This document shows, piece by piece, positions 15,346 through 22,373 of a stretch of DNA of 40,882 nucleotides. The position numbers and the translations under genes are program-made. Below the pieces are notes generated by a model. That model worked only from the letters and a program-made list of their open reading frames with translations, searched no databases and was not told the DNA's origin. The first letter of the stretch is position 1; each line of letters starts with the position of its first letter. Origin of the DNA: Candidatus Nanopelagicales bacterium. Lineage in GTDB: Bacteria > Actinomycetota > Actinomycetes > S36-B12 > CAIYMF01. Location of the stretch: contig JALOLH010000006.1 of NCBI GenBank assembly GCA_025456065.1, forward strand, positions 1-40,882. The letters run 5' to 3'.

Positions 15346-17403
15346 ATGGGCATCGCCGAAGCACCACACGCGCAGGTCATCGCCCCGGAGCTCACGGTCG
15401 GCGGCTTCTGGCGGTGGCTGGTCGAGGCCGACGTGGCGCAGCCGCACGTCGCGGCCGACCTCGTCGGCTGGGCGCCGGACATCTGCACGCTCACCAGCGT
15501 CCTGCTGGAGCGGTCGCACGCCTTCCGGTTCGTCGTCTCCCCGCCGCCCGAGCACGCCTGGCCACCCGGAGGTGCCGCGGCCTTCGACGCGCGGGTGACC
15601 GCCGCGGCCCACGCGTGGCGCGCCGCCATGGACGATGGCGCCGTCCCCCCGGACGAGGTGGTGGCCCTGTGGCAGGTGGTGCTCACCCACCTGGGCACGC
15701 CGCTGGCCGACCTGGGCGAGGGCCGGCCGTGGCCACTGTGCGAGGCGGTCCTGCTGCTGCACGCGATCGCGGACGAGGCCTGCGCCGGGATGGCCGGCGG
15801 TGGCCCGGCCGGCCCGGGGGGCAGCGTGTTCCGTGCCAAGGGCCGGGAGCTGCTCACCCGGCACAGCTCGCTGTCCCGCCTGCCCGCCGATCGCGTCACG
15901 CTGCTGCCGAAGGGCCGCACGACGTCGGTCGGGATCACGCACCGGTCGATGTCGCGCCAGGTGGCCACGGCGTGGGACGGCATCGAGGTCGTCTGGCGGC
16001 GGGTGCCCATGAACCGGGCGGGCAGCCGCGCGTTCGCCCGGCACGCGAACATGCTGCTGCTGCCGTGGCCGCTGCGGATCCGCGAGTCCGACTTCGTGCC
16101 GGTCCCCGACTCGGTGCGCCGGCCGGAACGGGAGCCGTTCGGGTTCTTCTCCTTCGCGCCCTCGGACCCCCTGGACCTCGGCCTCGTGGACCGGCTCATC
16201 GACGCCGCGCTCGAGGAGGTGGACGCCGTCGAGGTCGTGGTGCTCCCCGAGGGCGCCCTCGACGAGGTCCAGGTGGGCGAGCTGGAGGGGCTGCTCGAGC
16301 GGCGCGGCATCCCGATGCTCGTCACCGGCCTGCGCCCGGAGCCGGACGCGCCGGGGCGCTTCCCCGGCAACGGCGTGCAGGCTGGGCTGCAGCTGGGCGG
16401 CACGTGGTGGCACTACCGGCAGCGCAAGCACCACCGCTGGTTCCTGGACCGCAGCCAGATCGAGGCCTACAACATCGCCGGCGCGCTGCACCCCGCCGTG
16501 CGGTGGTGGGAGGCGATGGACGTGCCGCGGCGCAGCGTGCAGTTCCTGGACCTCGGCGGCGGCATCGTCGTCGCCGCCGTCGTGTGCGAGGACCTGGCCC
16601 GCCTCGACGGGGTCGCCGAGCTGCTGCGCTCCGTCGGCCCCACCCTGGTGCTGACCGTGCTGCTGGACGGGCCGCAGCTCGCCTCCCGCTGGACGGCCCG
16701 CTATGCCAGCGTGCTCGCCGACGACCCCGGCTCCGCGGTGCTGACCCTGACCGCCCTGGGCATGGCCACCCGCTCGCAGCCACGTGGGCAGCCGCCCAGT
16801 CGCGTGATCGCCATGTGGAAGGACCCGATGCGCGGCCTCCGGGAGATCCCGTGCGCACCGGGGGCACAGGGCGTGCTGCTCAAGGTGATCCTCGACGAGT
16901 CCTACCGCCATGCCGCGGACGGCCGCACACCGGTGCCGGGCGTCACCGACTTCCATCTCGCCGGGGTGCACCAGCTCACGGCCGACCCCGCCGGGACCAC
17001 CGCGGCGGTGCCCGAGCCCCCCGACCCGGCGATCGACCTGCGCGAGCGCTGGGCGACGTCCGGGGAGCAGCCGTCGCTGGACACCGCCGAGCTCAGCGTG
17101 CTGGCCGCCTGGGCGGAGGCGCTGGGCCGCGCGATGGTCGACGGCCAGGCGCCGGACCACGTCCTGGGCCAGGCGCACGGGGTGGGCTGGCGAGCATGGG
17201 TGGGCAGCTCCGAGCCCTCCCCAGCCCTGCGGCACGCGCTCGACCTGCTGGGCGAGGAAGCCCGGGCCTGCCTGGCCGGAGCGGAGCACCGCACGGCGCA
17301 GGGGCTGCGACGTGCGCTCGAACGCGACGCCCCCGCAACCCCGATGGCCGGCCTGGTGCGGGTCGTGCTCGCCGCGGGGCTCGACGCGGCCAGCCGCGGC
17401 TGA
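15346..17403 (+). CDS. Large nitrilase-superfamily-like protein with intact E-K-C triad
   Basis: Predicted 685-residue cytosolic protein. The central region looks like a carbon-nitrogen hydrolase: a strand ending VVVLPEGAL gives Glu302, YRQRKHHRWFLD gives Lys361, and GIVVAAVVCEDLAR gives Cys414, in the right order and at nitrilase-like spacing, with a VLTVLLDGPQLASRW region after the Cys as expected. The first 260 residues and the last 150 match no family I know. The KHHRW motif recalls the nitrilase domains attached to some defence-type reverse transcriptases, but no polymerase is present. I chose the ATG at 15346 because CGGAGGGGG lies just upstream. It follows the cyclase gene by 102 bases on the same strand. 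Confidence 0.65.
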   Translation: MGIAEAPHAQVIAPELTVGGFWRWLVEADVAQPHVAADLVGWAPDICTLTSVLLERSHAFRFVVSPPPEHAWPPGGAAAFDARVTAAAHAWRAAMDDGAVPPDEVVALWQVVLTHLGTPLADLGEGRPWPLCEAVLLLHAIADEACAGMAGGGPAGPGGSVFRAKGRELLTRHSSLSRLPADRVTLLPKGRTTSVGITHRSMSRQVATAWDGIEVVWRRVPMNRAGSRAFARHANMLLLPWPLRIRESDFVPVPDSVRRPEREPFGFFSFAPSDPLDLGLVDRLIDAALEEVDAVEVVVLPEGALDEVQVGELEGLLERRGIPMLVTGLRPEPDAPGRFPGNGVQAGLQLGGTWWHYRQRKHHRWFLDRSQIEAYNIAGALHPAVRWWEAMDVPRRSVQFLDLGGGIVVAAVVCEDLARLDGVAELLRSVGPTLVLTVLLDGPQLASRWTARYASVLADDPGSAVLTLTALGMATRSQPRGQPPSRVIAMWKDPMRGLREIPCAPGAQGVLLKVILDESYRHAADGRTPVPGVTDFHLAGVHQLTADPAGTTAAVPEPPDPAIDLRERWATSGEQPSLDTAELSVLAAWAEALGRAMVDGQAPDHVLGQAHGVGWRAWVGSSEPSPALRHALDLLGEEARACLAGAEHRTAQGLRRALERDAPATPMAGLVRVVLAAGLDAASRG

Positions 17404-17427
17404 GCACGCCCGGCCGGCCGGGCGTGC
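17404..17427. terminator. Perfect palindromic hairpin after the nitrilase-like gene
   Basis: GCACGCCCGGCC (17404-17415) is followed directly by its reverse complement GGCCGGGCGTGC (17416-17427), starting at the base after the stop codon. The 24-base palindrome is a likely terminator, separating this gene from the M28 peptidase that starts 54 bases later. Confidence 0.6.
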
Positions 17428-17481
17428 CGCCGGCGGGCCCCGCCAGGGCGGATCGGGGCAGGATGGGCGGCGGAGGTGCCC

Positions 17482-18672
17482 ATGCTCGACCTGCCCGACC
17501 TGCTCGACTCCCTGTGCGCCGTCCGGCCCGACCGCCGTCCCGGCAGTCCCGGCAACGCCGCGGCGACCGAGCTGGTGGCACGGACGCTGCGTGCCCTCGG
17601 CTGGGCCGTCGAGACTCCCGAGTTCCCGGTCGTGGACTGGGCGGGTGAGCCCGGCCGGCTCACGATCGACGGGCGCAGCTGGACGGTGCACCCCAGCCCC
17701 TACGGCACGGGCTGGACGGGCATCGCGCCGGTCCACGCCGCCGCGTCCGAGGCGGACCTGGCCGGCGAGCACGACGGCGCGATCCTGCTGCTGCACGGCG
17801 AGCTCACCGCCGGCGGACCGCTGACGCCCAAGGGGTACCCGTTCTACGGCTCGGACCGCGACACCCGGATCATCGGGGCCCTCGAGGCGTCGGGCGCCGC
17901 GGCCGTGCTCGCGATCACCGGCACGGCCCCGGGCATCGCCGGCTCGGTCGACCCCTTCGCCCTCGTCGAGGACAGCGCCTTCACGGTGCCCGCGGGCGAC
18001 CTGCGCCGCGACGACGGCGCCGCGCTGCTGGCCACCCTGGCCGCGCAGCCGAGCGCCGGGGCCCGGCTGGAGCTGCCAGCCCGCCGCTGGCCCTCGACCG
18101 CGCGGAACGTGCTGGCCCGACGGGGTGACCAGTCCGACCGCGTCGTCGTCGTGGCCCACGTCGACACCAAGCCGGGGACGCCCGGCGCCATCGACAACGG
18201 CACCGGCGTCGTGGTCCTGCTGCGCGTCGCCGAGCTGCTGGCCGACCTGCCCGCGGACGCCCGGCCGGGCGTCGAGCTGCTCGCGGTCAACGGCGAGGAC
18301 TCCCACCAGGCCGCCGGCGAGCTGGACTACCTGGCCAGCGCGGACCTGGGGCAGGTGCGCCTGGCGATCAACGTCGACGGCGCCGGGCACCGCAGCGGCC
18401 CGACCGCCTCCAGCACGTACGGAACGGCGGACACCCTGGACCTGGCCCCACTGCGCGCCCACGGCGTGGTGCCGGGTGAGCCCTGGCCGCAGAGCGACCA
18501 CATGGTGTTCGCGATGGCCGGCGTCCCGGCGATCGCCCTGACCTCCAGCGCGATGCAGCGCCTGCTCGTCGACGTCGTGCACAGCCCGCACGACACCCCC
18601 GAGCTGGCCGACCCGGCCCTGCTCGAGGGAGCGGCGCAGGGGATCGCCGCGCTCGTCCGCGCCCAGGGCTGA
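17482..18672 (+). CDS. M28-family zinc aminopeptidase
   Basis: Predicted 396-residue peptidase. The dinuclear zinc ligands of family M28 are visible in order: His226 in VVAHVDTK (with catalytic Asp228), bridging Asp238 in AIDNGTG, catalytic/ligand Glu272 in NGEDS, Asp299 in NVDGAG and His367 in VVHSPHDTPE. An insert at about residues 85-170 resembles a protease-associated domain. It should remove N-terminal residues from peptides. No signal peptide is present, so it appears cytosolic, which is less common than secreted M28 enzymes. I chose the ATG at 17482, five bases after GGAGG; the GTG at 17476 lies in that site. Confidence 0.9.
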   Translation: MLDLPDLLDSLCAVRPDRRPGSPGNAAATELVARTLRALGWAVETPEFPVVDWAGEPGRLTIDGRSWTVHPSPYGTGWTGIAPVHAAASEADLAGEHDGAILLLHGELTAGGPLTPKGYPFYGSDRDTRIIGALEASGAAAVLAITGTAPGIAGSVDPFALVEDSAFTVPAGDLRRDDGAALLATLAAQPSAGARLELPARRWPSTARNVLARRGDQSDRVVVVAHVDTKPGTPGAIDNGTGVVVLLRVAELLADLPADARPGVELLAVNGEDSHQAAGELDYLASADLGQVRLAINVDGAGHRSGPTASSTYGTADTLDLAPLRAHGVVPGEPWPQSDHMVFAMAGVPAIALTSSAMQRLLVDVVHSPHDTPELADPALLEGAAQGIAALVRAQG

Positions 18673-18735
18673 GAGGGTCGGCGGGACACCGGCGCCCGCG
18701 GGGGGGGTTCCCGCTGTGAGGACGAGGCGGTCGTC

Positions 18736-19260
18736 GTGCCAGACGCCGCGCCCATGACCGAGCAGGCGCACGCGACGGGCTGGAAGCGACTGAAGTTCAA
18801 GAGCACGTTCGGCGCGGGGCGCGACTTCGAGGTGACCGGCGTCGACGGCACCCGCGTCATGTTCGTGGACGGCAAGGTCGCCATGACGCCCAAGGCCGAG
18901 GTGCGCGACGCGAACGACCAGGTCGTCTACCGCGTCCAGGGCCGCTTCGGCGGCATCCCCAAGGAGATGCGGATCTCCGACGCCGCCGGCACCGAGGTCG
19001 CCCACCTGAAGTCCAAGTTCTTCTCCCCGATCAAGTCCAGGATGACGATGCACCTGGCCGACGGCCGGGTGCTCGAGGTCGAGGGCTCGCTGCTGGAGAA
19101 GGACTACCAGATCCGCTCCGAGGGCCAGCCGGTCGCGAGCATCTCGCAGAAGTGGGTCACCGTGCGCGACCAGTACACGGTGGACTTCGTCGACACCCTC
19201 GACCCCGGCCTGGTCATGGCGATCATCTGGGCGATCGACCGCTGGGTCGAGCGCGACTGA
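18736..19260 (+). CDS. LURP-one-related (Tubby-like fold) protein
   Basis: Predicted 174-residue protein with the LURP-one-related signature: a K-F-K-S-T-F start of the first strand, FEVTGVDGTRVMFVDGK, a repeating pattern of strands around D-A-N-D-Q-V-V-Y and GGIPKEMRI, then YQIRSEGQPVASISQKW and a C-terminal hydrophobic helix DPGLVMAIIWAIDRW. The fold is a beta barrel around a central helix, as in Tubby and phospholipid scramblases. The bacterial role is unknown; a membrane or lipid link is inferred. The GTG at 18736 has GAGG eight bases upstream; an ATG at 18754 is the alternative. Confidence 0.85.
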   Translation: MPDAAPMTEQAHATGWKRLKFKSTFGAGRDFEVTGVDGTRVMFVDGKVAMTPKAEVRDANDQVVYRVQGRFGGIPKEMRISDAAGTEVAHLKSKFFSPIKSRMTMHLADGRVLEVEGSLLEKDYQIRSEGQPVASISQKWVTVRDQYTVDFVDTLDPGLVMAIIWAIDRWVERD

Positions 19261-19297
19261 GCCCCGGCCTCCCCGGCGGCCGGCCTCCACGGGCTCC

Positions 19298-19322
19298 GAC
19301 GCCAGCGGGGCGTGCCGGCGTC
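19298..19322. terminator. Hairpin between convergent genes
   Basis: GACGCC (19298-19303) pairs with GGCGTC (19317-19322) over a 13-nt loop, between the LURP-one stop (19260) and the stop of the convergent membrane gene (19321). It is a modest bidirectional terminator candidate. Confidence 0.35.
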
Positions 19323-19623
19323 AGCGTCGCGGATCCGGCGCGGCCGGGGCGGGATGGTGCGAGCGCTGGGCCAGCCCGAACCAGACGACCCGGCGCACCG
19401 CCACGAGGGCGGCGGCGACCAGCAGGTCCGTCCACGTGCGCAGCAGGCCCAGGCGCAGGAGGCCCACGACGAGCAGCAGGTCCAGCAGCACGGCGAGCGC
19501 CGCGCGCAGGTCGCGGGCCGACACCCAGATCGCGACGGCGAGCAGCACGCCGGCCAGGGCCAGCAGGGATGCTGCCGCGTCGACCAGGCCGGCCAGCGGA
19601 CCGGCCACCCCCTCAGTGCCCAC
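19321..19623 (-). CDS. Small membrane protein coupled to DUF1622 gene
   Basis: Predicted 100-residue protein, almost entirely hydrophobic from residue 8 to 85, with three likely membrane helices (VDAAASLLALAGVLLAVAIWV, AALAVLLDLLLVVGLLRLGLL, TDLLVAAALVAVRRVVWFGL) and a short basic/Pro-rich cytoplasmic end. I chose the GTG at 19623, which overlaps the end of the DUF1622 gene by 11 bases and follows a GGTGGGG run, suggesting translational coupling. The shared hydrophobic character and coupling suggest a two-protein membrane complex; no family name can be given. Confidence 0.65.
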   Translation of the reverse strand: MGTEGVAGPLAGLVDAAASLLALAGVLLAVAIWVSARDLRAALAVLLDLLLVVGLLRLGLLRTWTDLLVAAALVAVRRVVWFGLAQRSHHPAPAAPDPRR

Positions 19624-20029
19624 CACCCCACCACCCCACCTTGGGCAGGGTGGGCATCTCCCTGCCCAGCTCCTCGAGCAGCTGCTGCTCGTCGCGGATC
19701 TCACGGGCCAGGAAGAAGTTGAGCGCCGTGCGGATCGCGGCCACGGCGGCCAGCTGGGCCAGGCCCGCCAGGCTCGGACCCACCGCCGTGCGCAGGACGT
19801 CGCTGGCGAGCTGGAACTCCAGGCCCAGCGCGAGGAACCGCCCGAGGGTCAGGCGGATCGGCACGAACGCCACGGGGTCCCGCTTGGGCAGGGCGAGCAC
19901 GAACAGGGTGAGGGCGATCAACGCCCCGACGATGATGACCAGGACGCCGGCTGCCTCGACCACGGCGACCAGCCAGGTGACCACCTGCTCGAGCCAGACC
20001 TCGATGGCGGGCTCCCCCGGCGACTCCAT
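19613..20029 (-). CDS. DUF1622 family membrane protein
   Basis: Predicted 138-residue protein with three membrane segments (about 10-45, 65-85, 88-108) and the DUF1622 hallmarks: LTLGRFLALGLEFQLASDVLRTAVGPS, then AAIRTALNFFLAREI and a polar, Glu-rich end. DUF1622 proteins are short inner-membrane proteins of unknown function, found widely. The ATG at 20029 is preceded by a plain ribosome region. It overlaps the following small membrane gene. Confidence 0.85.
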   Translation of the reverse strand: MESPGEPAIEVWLEQVVTWLVAVVEAAGVLVIIVGALIALTLFVLALPKRDPVAFVPIRLTLGRFLALGLEFQLASDVLRTAVGPSLAGLAQLAAVAAIRTALNFFLAREIRDEQQLLEELGREMPTLPKVGWWGGGH

Positions 20030-20109
20030 GCCGTCGCGTACCCGCGGGCGGAGCGGCGATGCCCGTCAGCCTCGGGGCCGGGTGCCGGCGGGGTCGGCAC
20101 CGACCGGGG

Positions 20110-21183
20110 TCAGGGGCTCGCGTCGACCTCGACCGAGCCGCCCAGGGTGGGCAGCAGCGCGAGCCAGGTCCGCCCTGGTGGCAGCAGGAACGGCTCGGGC
20201 TCGCCCGTGACCGCGGGCGCCCCGGCGCCTGCGGACCCGGATGCCGGCGAGGCCGAGGCGGCCGGGTCGACCGGCTGGTAGGTGAACGTCCATGGCTGGT
20301 CCGGCGCGGCCTTGGACCAGCGCACCGGGTGCACCTGTCCACCGGTCGCGATCACGCCCGAGCCGGTGCCCTCGGTCAGCATCCGCGGGATCGGGGCGCC
20401 GGTGACGTCGGTGCCACCGTCGTAGGCGACGTCGAGGGTGAGCGCCACGACGTTGGTGAACGTGAACCCGCTGGGATCGTCCAGGTCGCTGCGCTGCCAC
20501 ACGCCGTCGGCCTCGTCCCAGCTGAACGTGGACCCGCCCGCGGGCCAGCGCAGCGCGATCGCCGCGGCCGGCTCCCCACCGGCGTCCGCGGGCACCTCGC
20601 CGAAGGGCAGGTACGGCCCCGGTGGCCGGGACGGCGGCAGGCTCGCGACGAGCGCGGCCGCGTCGAGCTGCAGGTTGTAGGGGGCCCGGCGCGCGGGGTC
20701 GCGCGTGAACGCGTCGGCGGCATCCCCGTCGTCCTCGAGCACCAGGGGGATGCCGGCTGCCTCCAGGGCCTCGATGGTCGAGCGCTCGCCGCCCGAGCCG
20801 GCGAGCGTCCCGCCGGTCGGGGCCACGACGCCGATGTCGGTCTGTCGCACCGAGCGGACGGGCTCGACGAGATCCGCGACGTCGGAGTGGAACAGCACGG
20901 CCAGCCGGGTCGTCCCGCCCTCGACCAGCTCCTGCACGACGAGGTCGGCCTCCCCGACCCCCAGCTGCGGCCGGCTCGCCGGCGAGTCGTCGACCTTCAC
21001 CACGACGACCGGCGACTCCCAGGTGTCCGGGTAGTCGGGCAGGCCGGTGAGCGGCCAGGTCGCCGGCGGCTCGGGCTCGTCGTCGAAGATGGGCAGCGGG
21101 CCACCGCCACCGCCGGAGGTGCAGCCACCGGCCAGCAGCGCGGCGACCAGGAGCCCGGGGCCGAGGGCAGCGCGTCGCATCAC
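20110..21183 (-). CDS. DUF3048 (YerB-like) lipoprotein
   Basis: Predicted 357-residue exported lipoprotein. The N-terminus is a short basic region, hydrophobic core and lipobox L-A-G-G-C with Cys21 as the lipidation site, followed by a Gly-rich linker. The DUF3048 domain follows: WPLTGLP, VVVKVDDSPASRPQLGVGEADLVVQELVEGGTTRLAVLFHSD and VEPVRSVRQTDI, the highly conserved family core, and a C-terminal half with the GQVHPVRWSKA and PFLLPPGRTWLALLP blocks. The family includes Bacillus YerB; its function is not settled, with cell-envelope roles suspected. The start is GTG at 21183 or ATG at 21180. It is divergent from the nitroreductase. Confidence 0.9.
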   Translation of the reverse strand: MMRRAALGPGLLVAALLAGGCTSGGGGGPLPIFDDEPEPPATWPLTGLPDYPDTWESPVVVVKVDDSPASRPQLGVGEADLVVQELVEGGTTRLAVLFHSDVADLVEPVRSVRQTDIGVVAPTGGTLAGSGGERSTIEALEAAGIPLVLEDDGDAADAFTRDPARRAPYNLQLDAAALVASLPPSRPPGPYLPFGEVPADAGGEPAAAIALRWPAGGSTFSWDEADGVWQRSDLDDPSGFTFTNVVALTLDVAYDGGTDVTGAPIPRMLTEGTGSGVIATGGQVHPVRWSKAAPDQPWTFTYQPVDPAASASPASGSAGAGAPAVTGEPEPFLLPPGRTWLALLPTLGGSVEVDASP

Positions 21184-21369
21184 GGGCCCAGTGTGCGTCG
21201 TGTCGCCCGCGGCCCGGTCGGCGACACCCCGGGGGATCCGTCCCGCGGCAGCGAGGGCGGATCGCGGATCGGGGAGAATCCGGGTGCGGGTGCGACCGCA
21301 GGCGCGGCCACGGCGGGCCCGCCCAGACCGTCACGCCCGGCCCGCCCGGCCGACGACCCGAGGGGATCC

Positions 21370-22125
21370 ATGCCCGACGCGACCGCCCGACCGCTCGAGC
21401 CCGACGCCTGGGCGGCCCTCGCCCGCGCCCGGCACAGCGTGCGCGACTTCCGTCCCGATCCGGTGCCCGAGCCGGTCCTGCGCGAGGTCCTCGGCGACGC
21501 CATCACCGCGCCCAGCTGGTCGAACACCCAGCCCTACCGCCTGGCGGTCGCCTCCGGGCCGCTGCGCGACCGGATCAGCGGGGAGCTCTGCGCACGCTTC
21601 GACGCCGGCATGCGGGCCCGCCGTGGGGGCCCGGTCGAGCGGGCGCGGGTGGCGATCACCCGCACCGGCCTGCCGGACGGCGACTTCCGGGTGCCCGAGC
21701 GGTACCCGGACGACCTGCAGCCGGCGCGCGTCGCGTGCGGGCGCGGCCTGTACGAGGTCCTCGGCATCGACCGGGGCGACCTCCCGGCCAGGGACCGGCA
21801 GATGCGCCGGAACTTCGAGTTCTTCGGGGCGCCGACCGTGGTGTTCCTGTTCGTGCACGGCGGGCTGCGCGAGTACGCGGTGCTGGACGCCGGGGTGCTG
21901 CTGCAGACCCTGATGCTGGCCGCCCACGCACGCGGACTCGGCACCTGCGCGCAGGGGGCGCTGGCGATCTGGGCCGGCCCGGTCCGGTCGGCGTTCGAGG
22001 TGCCCCCGCAGTACCGGCTCATCTGCGGGGTGTCGCTGGGCTACCCGAGTGCGGAGCCGGTGAACGCCTTCCGCCCGGGGCGCGCGCCGCTGGAGGACGT
22101 GCTGCTCGCGCCGCGCGACGCCTGA
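21370..22125 (+). CDS. Nitroreductase-family FMN oxidoreductase
   Basis: Predicted 251-residue flavoenzyme. The N-terminal ARHSVRDFRPDPVPEPVLREVLGDAITAPSW block is the FMN phosphate-binding R-x-S-V-R-x-F plus first helix of the nitroreductase fold, followed by SNTQPYRLAV; LLQTLMLAAHARGLGTCAQG and ICGVSLGYPSAEPVNAFRPGR are the conserved C-terminal FMN contacts. It should reduce nitro compounds, quinones or flavins with NAD(P)H, probably as a dimer. The ATG at 21370 is preceded by a GAGGGG sequence. The 186-base region shared with the divergent DUF3048 gene holds a -10-like GAGAAT near 21275 but no convincing -35. Confidence 0.9.
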   Translation: MPDATARPLEPDAWAALARARHSVRDFRPDPVPEPVLREVLGDAITAPSWSNTQPYRLAVASGPLRDRISGELCARFDAGMRARRGGPVERARVAITRTGLPDGDFRVPERYPDDLQPARVACGRGLYEVLGIDRGDLPARDRQMRRNFEFFGAPTVVFLFVHGGLREYAVLDAGVLLQTLMLAAHARGLGTCAQGALAIWAGPVRSAFEVPPQYRLICGVSLGYPSAEPVNAFRPGRAPLEDVLLAPRDA

Positions 22126-22225
22126 CCGGCCGGCCCTCGGCCCGGCCCTGGCGGTGGGCTGGGCGCCGACGGCAGGGGCAGGACGCGCTGCGCCAGCCGG
22201 TCGACCGACACGCGATCGCGCGCCG

Positions 22226-22254
22226 TTGTCGCTCCGACCGGATGGACGTAGGCT
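22226..22254 (+). promoter_or_regulatory. Promoter of the 22.26-kb small RNA candidate
   Basis: TTGTCG (22226-22231) and TAGGCT (22249-22254) are separated by exactly 17 bases, a good actinobacterial housekeeping promoter, with the predicted start near 22261 at the foot of a long hairpin. No ORF with a ribosome site follows. Confidence 0.5.
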
Positions 22255-22260
22255 GGGCGA

Positions 22261-22320
22261 CGAGGCCCCACCGTTGCTCCCCCGTCGCGGTGGGGCCTCC
22301 CGCATGCCCTGGATGCGGTC
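22261..22320 (+). ncRNA. Candidate tandem-hairpin small RNA (6C-like?)
   Basis: Right after the promoter, GAGGCCCCACCG (22262-22273) pairs perfectly with CGGTGGGGCCTC (22288-22299), leaving a 14-nt loop that contains CCCCC; then CCGCAT (22300-22305) pairs with ATGCGG (22313-22318) around a 7-nt loop. Two adjacent stems, the first with a C-run loop, recall the actinobacterial 6C RNA family, but the first loop has five Cs rather than six and the second loop has only three. The 3' end is not defined. The rival reading is a terminator for the LAL regulator gene on the other strand (stop 22374). Confidence 0.42.
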
Positions 22321-22373
22321 CTCGCCCGCGACGCAGCCCCTCCCGCAGCCAGGGGCGGCCCCTCGCCCGCGGC

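Noticed and set aside
15232..19290. A 1352-codon minus-strand frame across the nitrilase-like, M28 and LURP-one genes
   Set aside because: It spans three well-supported forward genes and their intergenic hairpins, with low-complexity translation; an artefact of high GC.
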